64,000 bases of DNA from Luteolibacter arcticus (GCF_025950235.1 NZ_JAPDDT010000006.1:186001-250000), one strand, 5' to 3'; shown: positions 45,208 through 55,046, numbered from the stretch's first letter. Made by a program: numbers and translations. Notes: generated from the letters alone by a model not told the origin.

Positions 45208-45384
45208 CTACTTGCCGAGTTCCCGTTTCACATCGTCTGCCATTGGCCCCACCTTATCGGCTGCTTTCTTGAGTTCTTCGGGTGTCACTCCAAACTTCTT
45301 CGACCAATCCCGAACCTCGTAATCTTCTCCCGTGTTGATTCGATCGCGATCTGGACCCCCTGTTTTTGATTTGTCGTCTGACAT
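45208..45384 (-). CDS. DUF3606 family small protein
   Basis: The protein has 58 residues, too short for most gene callers. It opens MSDDKSKTGGPDRDRINTGE, followed by DYEVRDWSKKFGVTPEELKK and AADKVGPMADDVKRELGK. The layout DRxRIN...YEVRDWSKKFGVTPEELKxA is the DUF3606 pattern, a single small helical domain of unknown function common in proteobacteria and soil bacteria. It ends 13 bp after the LigD stop, convergent with it. Cytoplasmic. Confidence 0.85.
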   Translation of the reverse strand: MSDDKSKTGGPDRDRINTGEDYEVRDWSKKFGVTPEELKKAADKVGPMADDVKRELGK

Positions 45385-45395
45385 AGCCCGGCAAA

Positions 45396-45946
45396 CTATC
45401 CGCTAGGGTGGGATTTGCAAATGGCGTCGAATGCCGCCCGCCGGGAGATGGGGTCGGCGTTGCGGGCACCACGGGTGGGGAGCGGCATTTCATCCGCGTT
45501 ATCCTTGGAGGCAAGCCGTCGCTTTTTGCAGGAGCGTTCTTGTCCATGATTGAAGGACCCGGGCCGGGCGAGAAGTTGGGGAGCTTGGCGTTCCCGAGAG
45601 CCGTTAGACCCCCGTTCTTCTCTTCGACGATGATCGCGGACGGGAAGTGGATGAAGCCGGCCTGCCGCCACTCTGACCAGGTGGTGGTATGCGGTCTCGA
45701 GTCGCGACAGGCATCGCAGCCAAGCCCGGCATGATACCGGCGTGTCACGTCGTTGAGGCGGTCGGCGTCAGACACGGCTTGCTTGGTGATCGTGCGGACC
45801 ACGAGCTTGCGCCATTCGACCGGCCATTGGGACTTCCCGTGGTAAGTGGACGAGGCAGTTCCGTCCGGGCGAAGCCGATCCAGCGGTCTCCGCACCGCGA
45901 CGGCGCGGCGGTTGTTGCGCGCACGGCGCTTTGTTTTCTTGTTCAT
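45396..45946 (-). CDS. Hypothetical protein, possible frameshift
   Basis: A frame starting MNKKTKRRARNNRRAVAVRR at 45946 stays open past 45254, overlapping the DUF3606 gene. It looks coding up to MDKNAPAK near 45525; after this it turns proline-rich and unnatural, while the frame one base over reads KKRRLASKDNADEMPLPTRG and ARNADPISRRAAFDAICK and stops at 45396, 11 bp before the DUF3606 start. The switch falls in a run of five T (plus strand 45523-45527). Either the gene is frameshifted there, or only a short downstream gene is real. No family recognised. Confidence 0.35.
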
Positions 45947-45965
45947 CGATCGGCGGGTGTGTGGG

Positions 45966-48900
45966 ATGAAGTGCATGCTGGCTCAGCCGCCGGACCAAGA
46001 TGGAGAGTCTCCTGAACGGGGTCGCCCAGCCTCGCGGAGGGGCAGCTCCGGGGACCGGCTCAGGGGGGCAGCCCGGGGCCCCGCGATCGCTTATGGGATG
46101 TCGCTCGCTTGCCTGGCGACGGCGGTGCTGGTTCGCTGGCTGCTGGACCCGGTGTTGGGAGATACCTTTCCGCTCACCACTTTGTTGGCGGCCATCGGTG
46201 TCGCGGTCTGGATCGGCGGGTATCGTCCGGCCTTGCTCGTTGCCGCTCTCGGCTTCCTGGCCTGTTCCTATCTGTTTATTGCACCCCGCGGTCAGTTCGG
46301 CTTGGACGAACCCCGCAACCTCGTCGGTTCGTTCCTGTTTCTGGCCACCTCGTTGATCATCATCGGCTTCGGTGAAGCCCTCCGCCGCGCCCATCAGGAT
46401 TGCCTGGAGGCGGAATCGGCCGCTCGCCAGCAGGCCGAGCTGCTGGGAATCACGCTCACCAGCATCGGCGACGGCGTCATCGCCACCGACCCCGGCGGCC
46501 GAGTCACCACCATGAACGCCGTCGCGGAGGCGATGACTGGGTGGACCAAGGATGAAGCGGCAGGGATGCCGCTGACGGAGGTATTCCGCATCGTCAACGA
46601 GTCCACCCGGTTGGAGGTCGAGAACCCGGCGTTGCGGGCTTTAAAGGACGGGGTGGTCGTCGGGCTGGCGAACCATACCGTGCTCATTGCCAAAGACGGC
46701 ACCGAACGGCCGATTGACGACAGCGCCGCCCCGATCCGGCGCGACGACGGGGAAATCGTCGGTTGCATCCTGGTGTTCCACGACATCAGCGAACGCCACC
46801 GGGCGGAAGTCGAACAACTCGAAGCCCGCCAGCAGCTCGCGACGACGCTGGAAAGCGTCACGGACGGGTTCATGCGCTACGACCGGGACTGGCGGATCGT
46901 CTATGTGAACGCGGAGGCCGAGCGGATCAACCGACTCACCCGCTCGGAAATGCTCGGCCAAATCCTCTGGGACGTTTTCCCCGCCATCGTCGGGACGAGG
47001 CTGGAGGCCGAATACCTGCGGGCGGTGGCGGAACAAGTGACGGTCGAGTTCGAGAACCACTATGAGCCGTTCGGCCGCTGGTATTCCCTCAAGGGGTTTC
47101 CGACGGCGGACGGCGGGTTGACGACCTACATCCGCGACATCACCGATCGCAAACGGGCCGAAGCCCTGCTTGCCGGGCAGAAGCGGGTCTTGGAAACGGT
47201 TGCCACGGATGTCCCGCTTGCCGAGGTACTGACGACACTCGCCGTCGTCATCGAGGAACAAGAACCCGGTTTGCTCTGCTCGATCATCCTGCTGGATGAA
47301 GGCGGCGCGCACCTCCGGGTCGGGGCCGGGCCGAGCATGCCAGAAGGCTACCTGTCGGCGCTCGACGGGCTGGGCATCGAGCCGCCTTACCCCGGACCCT
47401 GCGGCATGGCCTTGCACACCGGCGAAGCGGTCGTCGTCACGGATATCGAAGCCGATCCACGCTGGTCGGGCGCATGGCGGGATCGGGCGTTGGCCCATGG
47501 CCTGCGCTCCTGCCGGTCCACGCCAATTGTCGGATCGGACGGCAAGCCGGCTGCGACCTTCGCCGTTTACCGCCGGGAACCAGGCGATCCCGCCCCGTCG
47601 GACCCGCACGTCCTTCCGGTCGCCACGCATCTGGCGGGCATCGTCATTGACCGGAAGAAGCAGGAGTCCGCATTGCGCGAGAGTGAGGCCCGCTACCGGG
47701 CCATCGGGGAGTCCATTGATTACGGCGTGTGGGTGTGTGACGCGGAGGGCAGGAACACTTATGCGAGTGAATCTTTCCTACAGTTGGTTGGGATCACCCA
47801 GGAAGAGTGTTCCGACTTCGGCTGGGCCGAATTGCTGCACCCCGACGACGTTGACGCGACGATTGCTGCTTGGAAGGAGTGCGCCCGAACGCAAGGGACG
47901 TGGGATCGGCAGCACCGCTTCAAGGGCGCCGACGGTGGGTGGCACGACATCCTGGCGAGGGGCGTCCCGCTCAGGAATGAAACGGGCATCCTCTTGGGCT
48001 GGGCGGGCATCAACCTCGACATCAGCCGCGTCCTGCGGGCCGAGCGGGAGGTGGTCCGGCTCGCCACCGAGTCCGACCGTCAGCAACGGTTGTATGAGAC
48101 GGTGCTGACGAACACGCCCGACTTCGTGTACGTGTTCAGCCTCGACCACAAGGTTCTCTACGCCAACGACGCCCTCATCAAAATGTGGGGGCGCGGCCAT
48201 GAAGGGGCGATCGGGAAGACATTCCTGGAGATCGGCTACGAGCCATGGCACGCGGAAATGCACGACCGGGAAATCGACGAGGTGCGGGCCACGCGCCAGC
48301 CGATCCGTGGCGAGGTGCCGTTCAACGGGACGAACGGGCGGCGGCAATACGACTACATCTTCGTGCCCGTCATCGGGGCGGACGGCGAGGTCGAGGCGGT
48401 AGCCGGGACCACCCGCGACGTGACCGAGCGAAAGGAGACGGAGCGGCAGTTGCGGTACGGTCAGGAGCAGTTGGACTTCGCTCTCGCCGCCGCCGACTTG
48501 GGCCAGTGGTCCTTGAACCTGGCCGACCGCACCGCTCGCCGCACCCTCCGGCATGACCAGTTATTCGGCTACGACGCGCTCCTCCCGGAATGGACCTACG
48601 AGATGTTCCTGGAACATGTCATCCCGGATGAACGTGCGGCGGTGGACGCATCCTTCCAGAAGTCGGTGGCGAGCAACTCGGTCTGGAGCGTCGAGTGTCG
48701 CATCCGCAGGGCGGACGGGGCTGTCCGGCACATCTGGACCAAGGCCCTCATCCAGCGGGATGCCGACGGGCAAGTGGGGTGGATGCTGGGCATCGTCGGG
48801 GATGTCACCGACCGCCGCCAAGCCGAAGAGCGGCAGGCGTTCTTGGTTCAGTTGGCCGATACCTTGCGCCCACTTTCCGAACCGACTGACGTACAAGCCG

Positions 48901-51614
48901 AGGCCAGCAGGCTTCTGGGTGAGCGGCTGGGGGCGAACCGGGTGGTCTACTTCGAGGTGCGGGGCGAGAACTATGTGGTCGAGCGGGACTACACGGACGC
49001 GGCCCCATCCATCGTGGGCCGCTACCCGATCGCCGACTTCGGCCCCGACATTCTCGCTCGTTACGAGGCCGGCCGTACCGCATCCGAGGCGGACGTGAAC
49101 TTGCTGTCCTCCCGCACACCAGCCGAGAAAGACACATATGCGGCTCTCCAGATCCGATCCTACGTCGGAGTGCCGTTGGTCAAGGGCGGGGCCTTCGTCG
49201 CGGGTCTCGCGGTCCATGTAGCCAACGTGCGGCCGTGGACGCCGGCCGAGATCTCTCTGATCGAAGAAACCGCCGAGCGTACCTGGGCGGTCGTCGGGCG
49301 GGTGCGGGCCGAGGCAGCGTTGCGTCAAAGCGAGGAGCGACTGCGGATGGCCCTGAGCGCCGCACGGATGGTGGCATGGGAGTATGACCCGGCGTCAGGG
49401 GCGGTCTTCACGTCGGGAAACGCGACGGACGTGTATGGATTTCCTCAGAACGAGGAAATGGCAAGCATCGACCGGGGATTCGCCATTCTCCATCCGGACG
49501 ACGTGGACAACCACCGGGCGACTGTGGCTGCGGCGGTGGCGGCGGGTGAGGGATTCACCAGCCAGTTCCGGATCGTTCGCCCGGATAACGGAAGCGTTCA
49601 GTGGATGGAGGAGTGGGGTCACGCCGTCCGCAACGGGGTGGACACGACCGTTCGGCTGGTCGGCATCAACATGGACATCACCGCCCGGAAGGTAGCCGAA
49701 GCAGCGCTGCGTCAGAGCGAGGAGCGATCGGCCTTTGTGCGCAGCAGCAGCGGGGTCGGATTCTGGTACTGCGACCTGCCGTTCGAGGTTCTCGAGTGGG
49801 ACGAGTTGGTGAAAGCTCACTTCCACCTGGCTCCCGATGCGGTCGTCACGATCCAGACATTTTACGACCGTCTCCATCCGGACGACCGGGAACCGACCCG
49901 GCTGGCCATCGAGCGGAGCATCGCGGGACGGACGCGCTACAACGTCCACTATCGCACGGTGGATCCGGACACCGGTGACGTGACGTGGGTCCGCGCCCTC
50001 GGGCGGACGGCCTACGCTGCCGACGGCACCCCGACCCGGTTCGACGGTGTGACGCTCGATGTGAGCGACCAGAAGCGGGCCGAGGCGAGCTTGAGGGAAA
50101 GCGAGGAAAGGTTGCGAACATTGTTTGAGTCGATGGACGAAGGGTTTTGCGTGATCGAAATGGAATTCAACCTTGCGGGACGGCCAGTCGATTACCGCAT
50201 CGAGGTGATGAACCCGGCATTCGAGCAACACACCGGGATGCATGGGTTGGTCGGCAAGTCGATCCGGAACGCGATCCCGGAGCTTGAGGAGTTCTGGTAT
50301 GAGACCTACGGACGGGTCGCTTCGACCGGCGAGCCGACCCGGTTCGAGCACAAGGCGGAGCCCATGGGAGGGCGCTGGTTCGAAGTTTCGGCCTTCAGGA
50401 TCGGGGACGATGGCAGCCGCAAAGTCGCCATCCTTTTCAACGATGTCACCGCACGCAGAATGGCCGCGGTGGAGCGGGAGCAGTTCCTCGGCCAGCTCCG
50501 GGATGCCGACCGGCGGAAGGATGAGTTCCTGGCGACCTTGGCCCACGAACTCCGCAACCCGCTGGCACCGATCCGAAACGGTCTCCAAGTCATGCGACTG
50601 GCCGGTGTGGAGGGGCCGATCGAACGGGCCCGCACCATGATGGAGCGGCAAGTGACGCAGTTGGTCCGGCTGGTGGACGACCTTCTCGACGTGAGCAGGG
50701 TGACGAGCGGCAAGTTCGAACTCCGCCGGGAGCTGGTCGAACTGAGGGCGGTGATCGATGCCGCCGTGGAGACGAGCCGGCCGGCCTTCGATGTGGCAGG
50801 ACACGAACTGGAAGTTGCCGTGCCGGACGAACCGATCCTCTTGGATGGCGACTCGACCCGGCTCGCCCAGGTTGTGTCCAACCTGCTGACCAACTCCGCC
50901 AAATACACCCACCCGGGGGGGCACGTCAGGCTGGCCGTTCGTCGTGAGGACGGCATGGCTGTGCTGTCGATCGCAGACAACGGGATCGGCATCCCGCCCC
51001 ACATGCTCGGCAGGATTTTCGAGATGTTCACTCAAATGGACCGCACGCTGGAGAAGACGACGGGCGGATTGGGAATTGGGTTATCGCTGGTCAAGGGGCT
51101 TGTCGAGATGCACGGCGGGACCATCGAGGCCCGCAGCGAAGGCGAGGGGCGGGGTAGCGAATTCATCGCGCGTCTGCCGATGGTGAAGTCACCGGTTCAG
51201 AACGTCGGACAGCAAGCAGTCGATGAGCCGGTCGGCTTCGCCAGCCGCCGCATTCTGGTAACCGATGACAATGTCGACTCGGCCGAATCGCTGGGGATGT
51301 TCCTCGAATTGCTCGGGAACGACGTCAGCACCGCGAACGACGGCTTGCATGCGCTGGAGGTGGCGGAGAGATTCCTGCCCGAAGTCATCTTGCTCGACAT
51401 CGGGATGCCGAAGCTGAACGGCTATGAAACCTGCCGTCGCATCCGGGAACAGACGTGGGGCAAAAAGGCCATCCTGATTGCCATGACCGGCTGGGGGCAG
51501 GACGAGGACAAGCGCCGTTCGGATGAAGCGGGCTTCGATCACCACCTGGTCAAGCCGGTGGACACCGGGGATCTTGTGAAGCTGTTGGCGTCTCTAAAGG
51601 CGGAGACGGCCTGA
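45966..51614 (+). CDS. Hybrid sensor histidine kinase with DUF4118, about eight PAS, two GAF and a receiver domain
   Basis: The protein has 1882 residues from ATG 45966. Four membrane helices near the start (about 40-145) form a DUF4118/KdpD-like sensor anchor. Then follow PAS1 and PAS2 (about 155-390), GAF1 (about 415-570), PAS3-PAS5 (about 575-955), GAF2 (about 965-1115), PAS6-PAS8 (about 1120-1510), the dimerisation domain with phospho-acceptor His in LATLAHELRNP (about H1527), the HATPase (SNLLTNSAKYT, IADNGIGIP, TTGGLGIGLSLVKGL), and a receiver with DDN and phospho-acceptor Asp in ILLDIGMPK (about D1811). The signal and partner are unknown; no response regulator lies nearby. The codon style is uniform and very GC-rich, and the gene stands alone. 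Confidence 0.9.
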   Translation: MKCMLAQPPDQDGESPERGRPASRRGSSGDRLRGAARGPAIAYGMSLACLATAVLVRWLLDPVLGDTFPLTTLLAAIGVAVWIGGYRPALLVAALGFLACSYLFIAPRGQFGLDEPRNLVGSFLFLATSLIIIGFGEALRRAHQDCLEAESAARQQAELLGITLTSIGDGVIATDPGGRVTTMNAVAEAMTGWTKDEAAGMPLTEVFRIVNESTRLEVENPALRALKDGVVVGLANHTVLIAKDGTERPIDDSAAPIRRDDGEIVGCILVFHDISERHRAEVEQLEARQQLATTLESVTDGFMRYDRDWRIVYVNAEAERINRLTRSEMLGQILWDVFPAIVGTRLEAEYLRAVAEQVTVEFENHYEPFGRWYSLKGFPTADGGLTTYIRDITDRKRAEALLAGQKRVLETVATDVPLAEVLTTLAVVIEEQEPGLLCSIILLDEGGAHLRVGAGPSMPEGYLSALDGLGIEPPYPGPCGMALHTGEAVVVTDIEADPRWSGAWRDRALAHGLRSCRSTPIVGSDGKPAATFAVYRREPGDPAPSDPHVLPVATHLAGIVIDRKKQESALRESEARYRAIGESIDYGVWVCDAEGRNTYASESFLQLVGITQEECSDFGWAELLHPDDVDATIAAWKECARTQGTWDRQHRFKGADGGWHDILARGVPLRNETGILLGWAGINLDISRVLRAEREVVRLATESDRQQRLYETVLTNTPDFVYVFSLDHKVLYANDALIKMWGRGHEGAIGKTFLEIGYEPWHAEMHDREIDEVRATRQPIRGEVPFNGTNGRRQYDYIFVPVIGADGEVEAVAGTTRDVTERKETERQLRYGQEQLDFALAAADLGQWSLNLADRTARRTLRHDQLFGYDALLPEWTYEMFLEHVIPDERAAVDASFQKSVASNSVWSVECRIRRADGAVRHIWTKALIQRDADGQVGWMLGIVGDVTDRRQAEERQAFLVQLADTLRPLSEPTDVQAEASRLLGERLGANRVVYFEVRGENYVVERDYTDAAPSIVGRYPIADFGPDILARYEAGRTASEADVNLLSSRTPAEKDTYAALQIRSYVGVPLVKGGAFVAGLAVHVANVRPWTPAEISLIEETAERTWAVVGRVRAEAALRQSEERLRMALSAARMVAWEYDPASGAVFTSGNATDVYGFPQNEEMASIDRGFAILHPDDVDNHRATVAAAVAAGEGFTSQFRIVRPDNGSVQWMEEWGHAVRNGVDTTVRLVGINMDITARKVAEAALRQSEERSAFVRSSSGVGFWYCDLPFEVLEWDELVKAHFHLAPDAVVTIQTFYDRLHPDDREPTRLAIERSIAGRTRYNVHYRTVDPDTGDVTWVRALGRTAYAADGTPTRFDGVTLDVSDQKRAEASLRESEERLRTLFESMDEGFCVIEMEFNLAGRPVDYRIEVMNPAFEQHTGMHGLVGKSIRNAIPELEEFWYETYGRVASTGEPTRFEHKAEPMGGRWFEVSAFRIGDDGSRKVAILFNDVTARRMAAVEREQFLGQLRDADRRKDEFLATLAHELRNPLAPIRNGLQVMRLAGVEGPIERARTMMERQVTQLVRLVDDLLDVSRVTSGKFELRRELVELRAVIDAAVETSRPAFDVAGHELEVAVPDEPILLDGDSTRLAQVVSNLLTNSAKYTHPGGHVRLAVRREDGMAVLSIADNGIGIPPHMLGRIFEMFTQMDRTLEKTTGGLGIGLSLVKGLVEMHGGTIEARSEGEGRGSEFIARLPMVKSPVQNVGQQAVDEPVGFASRRILVTDDNVDSAESLGMFLELLGNDVSTANDGLHALEVAERFLPEVILLDIGMPKLNGYETCRRIREQTWGKKAILIAMTGWGQDEDKRRSDEAGFDHHLVKPVDTGDLVKLLASLKAETA

Positions 51615-51970
51615 ATTCGCCGGGCGGGGGTGAGCTGCTGCGTTCTTTCGCTCCGCTCGGGTGGTGGGAGCGTGGACCAGCCGGACCACGAAGGCACAAT
51701 GGCGGAGGAAACGATCCGCTGACCTGCTGGCGCGATTTCGCCGGGGCCTCAGTCCAATACAAAAAGTTGTCCTGCAAGCCCACTGGCCTGCAGGAATCAA
51801 ACGGACGTTTCGGTCAAACCCTGTGTTGTGCCGAAAACAGGGCGTCTTGGGGAAAACATCAAATAGTATTTGCTTTTCCGACAAGGCGAGCTATTTGCAT
51901 TCTGATCGGTGTCCTTTTTCGTCATCTTAATGGACAAAAAAGGGCGCTTTACACCAAACCCTGATTACTG
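51615..51970. other. Intergenic region before the metzincin gene
   Basis: This 356-bp gap has no gene. CCTGCAAGCC and GGCCTGCAGG near 51773-51797 form a short hairpin. The last 150 bp turn AT-rich toward the next gene, as expected for its promoter, but I find no clear -35/-10 pair and no 21-bp repeat. Confidence 0.4.
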
Positions 51971-53062
51971 ATGAAACAAAGCGCTATTGTCTGCTCCCTT
52001 GCGGTGCTTCTGCCGCTCCTCGCTCCGGCCGCCGAACAAGAATACGTCACCTATGTGAAGCCGCTCTACACCACGCGTCTCAAGGATTCGCAGGGCGGAT
52101 ACAACCAGATGATGTCGAAGATCAAGGTGTCCTTCGAGATGCTGAACACAGCACTCCGGAACTCCCAGATCAGCTTCGAGGCCCAGATGGTCTATCCAAT
52201 GGAGGTCTCACCGATTGTCGAAACGCCCTTCGACGAATTCGGAACCCTTTGGGACCGGATCCGCAACCAGGATGCCCAAGGCACCTGGACCGCCTATACC
52301 ACCCAAGGCGCGGACCACCTGTCCTACTTCGATTCCGTCGGCTCCGGTGCAGGCAAGGCCTACGTGCCCGGGGAGTTCGCCTTCCATGGCGGCGTGGGCA
52401 ACACCGTCTTCCGCCACGAGATGGGCCACAACTTCGGTTGCAGCCACTCGGACGGCTTCCAGACGCCGGTCGGGAACACGATCATGAATGGCAACTCGCT
52501 GCCGTACTTCAGCAATCCCAACATCACCTACCAAGGCTACGCACTGGGAGACGCCACGCACAACAGCTCCGCGAAGATCACCGCCAACCGCCCGACCTCC
52601 GCAGGCCGGCGCGCCTTGAACGTTGATGCCGCGACGACCTCGGTCACCTGGTTCATGATCGCCAAGCATAGTAGTCTGGCGGTCGATGTCCAAGGCGGCA
52701 CCACCACTCCCGGCACGCCGATCATCCAGTGGGCACCGCACTACGGCACGAACCAACAGTGGCAGTTCAACGACTTCAGCGGCGGTGCGAGCACCTTTGA
52801 GCGCAGCGGCAGCGGCGCGAGATTCGTGAGCCTCACCGCGAATGCCAACGGCACCGGCCTGACCCTCCAGAACTGGGCCGCCGGCAAGCAACGCTACTTC
52901 ATCGAGGAACAGGCCGACGGCTTCTCGCGTGTCCGCCGCGATGATGGTAACGGCGTGCTGGATGTCCCCGGGTCCTCGCAGACGCAGGGCACCCAGTTGA
53001 TTCAATACGACTGGTCCGGCAGCAACAACCAGCGCTTCAAGCCGGTCCAGAAGGTCGATTGA
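51971..53062 (+). CDS. Secreted metzincin metalloprotease with ricin-type lectin domain
   Basis: The protein has 363 residues with a signal peptide (MKQSAIVCSLAVLLPLLAPA). The catalytic site HEMGHNFGCSH (H149, E150, H153, H159) is a full metzincin HExxHxxGxxH motif. The Met-turn is probably IMNGNS, about 20 residues later. From about residue 235 a ricin-B-type beta-trefoil follows, with the QxW signature in TNQQWQF and later repeats (GTPIIQWAP, GTQLIQYDWSGSNNQRF). No propeptide precedes the catalytic domain; a propeptide-like protein is encoded immediately downstream instead. Likely exported, acting on proteins of glycan-rich material. Confidence 0.86.
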   Translation: MKQSAIVCSLAVLLPLLAPAAEQEYVTYVKPLYTTRLKDSQGGYNQMMSKIKVSFEMLNTALRNSQISFEAQMVYPMEVSPIVETPFDEFGTLWDRIRNQDAQGTWTAYTTQGADHLSYFDSVGSGAGKAYVPGEFAFHGGVGNTVFRHEMGHNFGCSHSDGFQTPVGNTIMNGNSLPYFSNPNITYQGYALGDATHNSSAKITANRPTSAGRRALNVDAATTSVTWFMIAKHSSLAVDVQGGTTTPGTPIIQWAPHYGTNQQWQFNDFSGGASTFERSGSGARFVSLTANANGTGLTLQNWAAGKQRYFIEEQADGFSRVRRDDGNGVLDVPGSSQTQGTQLIQYDWSGSNNQRFKPVQKVD

Positions 53063-53152
53063 TTGAAGAGCGTTCCTTTGTCTGCGGCTCCTCTCCCTCT
53101 TTCCGAGGCGGGAGAGGAGCCCTTTGTCGCAACCCCTACGGACCCAAAACCC

Positions 53153-53827
53153 ATGAAAACCGTCAGGAAAATTCTTCCCGCCGCACTTGCCCTCGCGGCG
53201 CTCCTTCTCGCCATGCTCCTGCTCAAAGGGCGGGGTGTCGCCCATCCTTCGCCCACCGATCCCGCATCCGCCGAGCTAACAGCCACATCCCCGCCGGCAA
53301 AGACCCGCGAGCGGAGTTCCTCATCGAAACCGTCGCCATTGGTCGGCATGACCATTACGGACGCAGCCAAGGCCGAGGAATGGGCCGCCAAGCTCTCGCG
53401 CAACGAGCATGAATATGCCCAACGGCTCACCGATCTGCGGCATCTGCGGAAGGCCGAAGTCATCGAATTCAAGACCATCGCCGAGAACGCCTCCCGGCTC
53501 TCGACCGACCAGTTGCCGCTCACGCTTTCCCTGCCCTCCTTCGGCGGCGGCAGCATGGAAGTGACTTTCGATCATCTGGCCATCGACGGACCGGCCGGTG
53601 GCACCATGGCCGGCAAGATCGTCGGGCAACCGGACAGCACGGTGGTACTCGGCTTTCACAACGGCGAGACCTCCGGCGTCATCGAAGGACCCGGCAAGAT
53701 CGTCTTTTTGGACGCATTCGATCAAGAGGTAGCGATCCTCCGCGAGCTTGATGCCGAAGCTCATGCGAAGGATTTCGAGTGCGACTGCATGCTGCACCAA
53801 TCCCAGCGCGAGCATCAGCCGCGATAG
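53153..53827 (+). CDS. Exported protein resembling a metalloprotease propeptide
   Basis: The protein has 224 residues from ATG 53153, with an N-terminal hydrophobic helix (ILPAALALAALLLAMLLL) as signal or anchor and a Ser/Thr/Pro-rich linker. The region TLSLPSFGGGSMEVTFDHLA through GTMAGKIVGQPDSTVVLGFH resembles the N-terminal propeptide-like segment of verrucomicrobial M12B-type secreted proteases. The C-terminus ends in CDCMLHQSQREHQPR with two Cys. It starts 90 bp after the metzincin stop, same strand, so it is likely co-expressed. An inhibitor or chaperone role toward the metzincin is inferred, not shown. Confidence 0.6.
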   Translation: MKTVRKILPAALALAALLLAMLLLKGRGVAHPSPTDPASAELTATSPPAKTRERSSSSKPSPLVGMTITDAAKAEEWAAKLSRNEHEYAQRLTDLRHLRKAEVIEFKTIAENASRLSTDQLPLTLSLPSFGGGSMEVTFDHLAIDGPAGGTMAGKIVGQPDSTVVLGFHNGETSGVIEGPGKIVFLDAFDQEVAILRELDAEAHAKDFECDCMLHQSQREHQPR

Positions 53828-54151
53828 GCGGGATGAGATCCGGCGGCTCCAGTTCCCAGGTCAACTCGCGAGCCTTGCCCGTCGTCGGGACCGGCACAAC
53901 GGCATTTGATCGTACGGCCGTCAGGGAGGTGGGATGCAGGGCTATCACACCGGGGCGTGCTAGACGCGAAGCATCCTGCTGAGGTGGAAGACCCTCTGGC
54001 TTTCACTAGTCCACCCCCGTCCCTTTTCGTTGGATCATGGCGCGTTCCTTCGGGCCGCGTATTGCTCCCATAGGCCCCCTCGGCCCGTCGTTTTCGGTCT
54101 ACGACCTTTGGGGAAACTAGGCTAGGTTACCAGCTTTAAGCCGTTTACACT
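53828..54151. other. Intergenic region, no gene seen
   Basis: Short frames occur on both strands but none resembles protein. Composition is mixed and the stretch looks like accessory or decayed DNA leading to the palindrome at 54152. Confidence 0.4.
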
Positions 54152-54225
54152 TTTCATGCTGAGGATCTCCCCAAGCGGAATCCGCATCAGCAGGGATTCG
54201 CTTTGGGGAGATCGGCAGCATGAAA
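54152..54225. repeat. 74-bp imperfect palindrome (MITE- or REP-like)
   Basis: The left arm TTTCATGCTG...ATCTCCCCAA...AATCC pairs with the right arm GGATT...TTGGGGAGAT...CAGCATGAAA. The arms are about 32 bp with few mismatches, around a loop of about 10 bp. No coding content. It could be a REP/BIME-like repeat, a small non-autonomous element, or a bidirectional terminator. There is no second copy in this window. Confidence 0.6.
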
Positions 54226-54413
54226 TTTCCTCGGGCTATCCTGTGGCTTGCCAATGGATTCAGCCCCAAGTTCAAAAACTTGCCCGGCTCCGCCTGCCAA
54301 CTTGCACACCGCACTGTGGTCCAGCTTTCGTTCTGCTTTTTGAATATGTGGGCATTAGACTCCCCCAATTTAAACCACAACCGGTCCCGAGTTTCGTGGC
54401 CGCTCGGTCCGGG

Positions 54414-55046
54414 TTACCGGGCTACCGGCAGCAGGGCCATCAAGGTTTCCGCAATGCGCTCCATGTCCGATCGGGTCATTCCGTCCCGTGCCTGCAATGA
54501 CATCCCCTCAAGGAGCGTGTTCAACGTGAAGGCTAACCCCTCAACGTCGGTGGAGGGAACCAACTGGCCATCCTCAACGGCACGCTCCAGTCGGGCCAGG
54601 ATGAAATCCTTGCCTTCCTTGCGAAGCTCCCGCAGTGCATCGTTCACTTCTTGTGCCTCGGGAGAAACATTCGTGGCCCCCAAAATGACCATGCAGCCAC
54701 ACGGGACATCCAGAGAGGTGAGGATTCGGGCCGCATTCTTGAAGAAGTCCAGCAGTCCCTCGCGGATATCGAGGGATTCTCCCATTTCTGTCCAAGTTGA
54801 ATCCCAATAGACATTCTCGTAGTGCTTCACGGCCTCCAGGAACAATTGGGCCTTGTTTCCGAAGGCGGCGTAGAGGCTTGGAGGATTGATTTCCATCGCG
54901 CCACACAGCTCCGCCATGGTCGCTGGCTCGTATCCTCTGAGCCAGAAGACTGCGAGAGCCTTTTCCAAGGCAGCCTGCCGATCGAACGTTCGCGGGCGGC
55001 CTTTGCATACGTGAGCTCCGGGGCTGGTTTGTTTTCTCGCAGGCAT
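54414..55046 (-). CDS. TetR family transcriptional regulator
   Basis: The protein has 210 residues. The helix-turn-helix is at about residues 22-68 (ALEKALAVFWLRGYEPATMA, ELCGAMEINPPSLYAAFGNK), and the C-terminal ligand domain contains a CGCM motif and NTLLEGMSLQARDGMTR. It faces the remnant of an Old Yellow Enzyme gene, as NemR faces NemA in enterobacteria, and two operator-like inverted repeats lie between them. It probably represses the divergent unit and senses a reactive small molecule; the ligand is unknown. Confidence 0.88.
   Translation of the reverse strand: MPARKQTSPGAHVCKGRPRTFDRQAALEKALAVFWLRGYEPATMAELCGAMEINPPSLYAAFGNKAQLFLEAVKHYENVYWDSTWTEMGESLDIREGLLDFFKNAARILTSLDVPCGCMVILGATNVSPEAQEVNDALRELRKEGKDFILARLERAVEDGQLVPSTDVEGLAFTLNTLLEGMSLQARDGMTRSDMERIAETLMALLPVAR

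Noticed and set aside
51661..51964. Small frames before the metzincin
   Set aside because: They cover an AT-rich promoter-like stretch and have no start signal or family resemblance.
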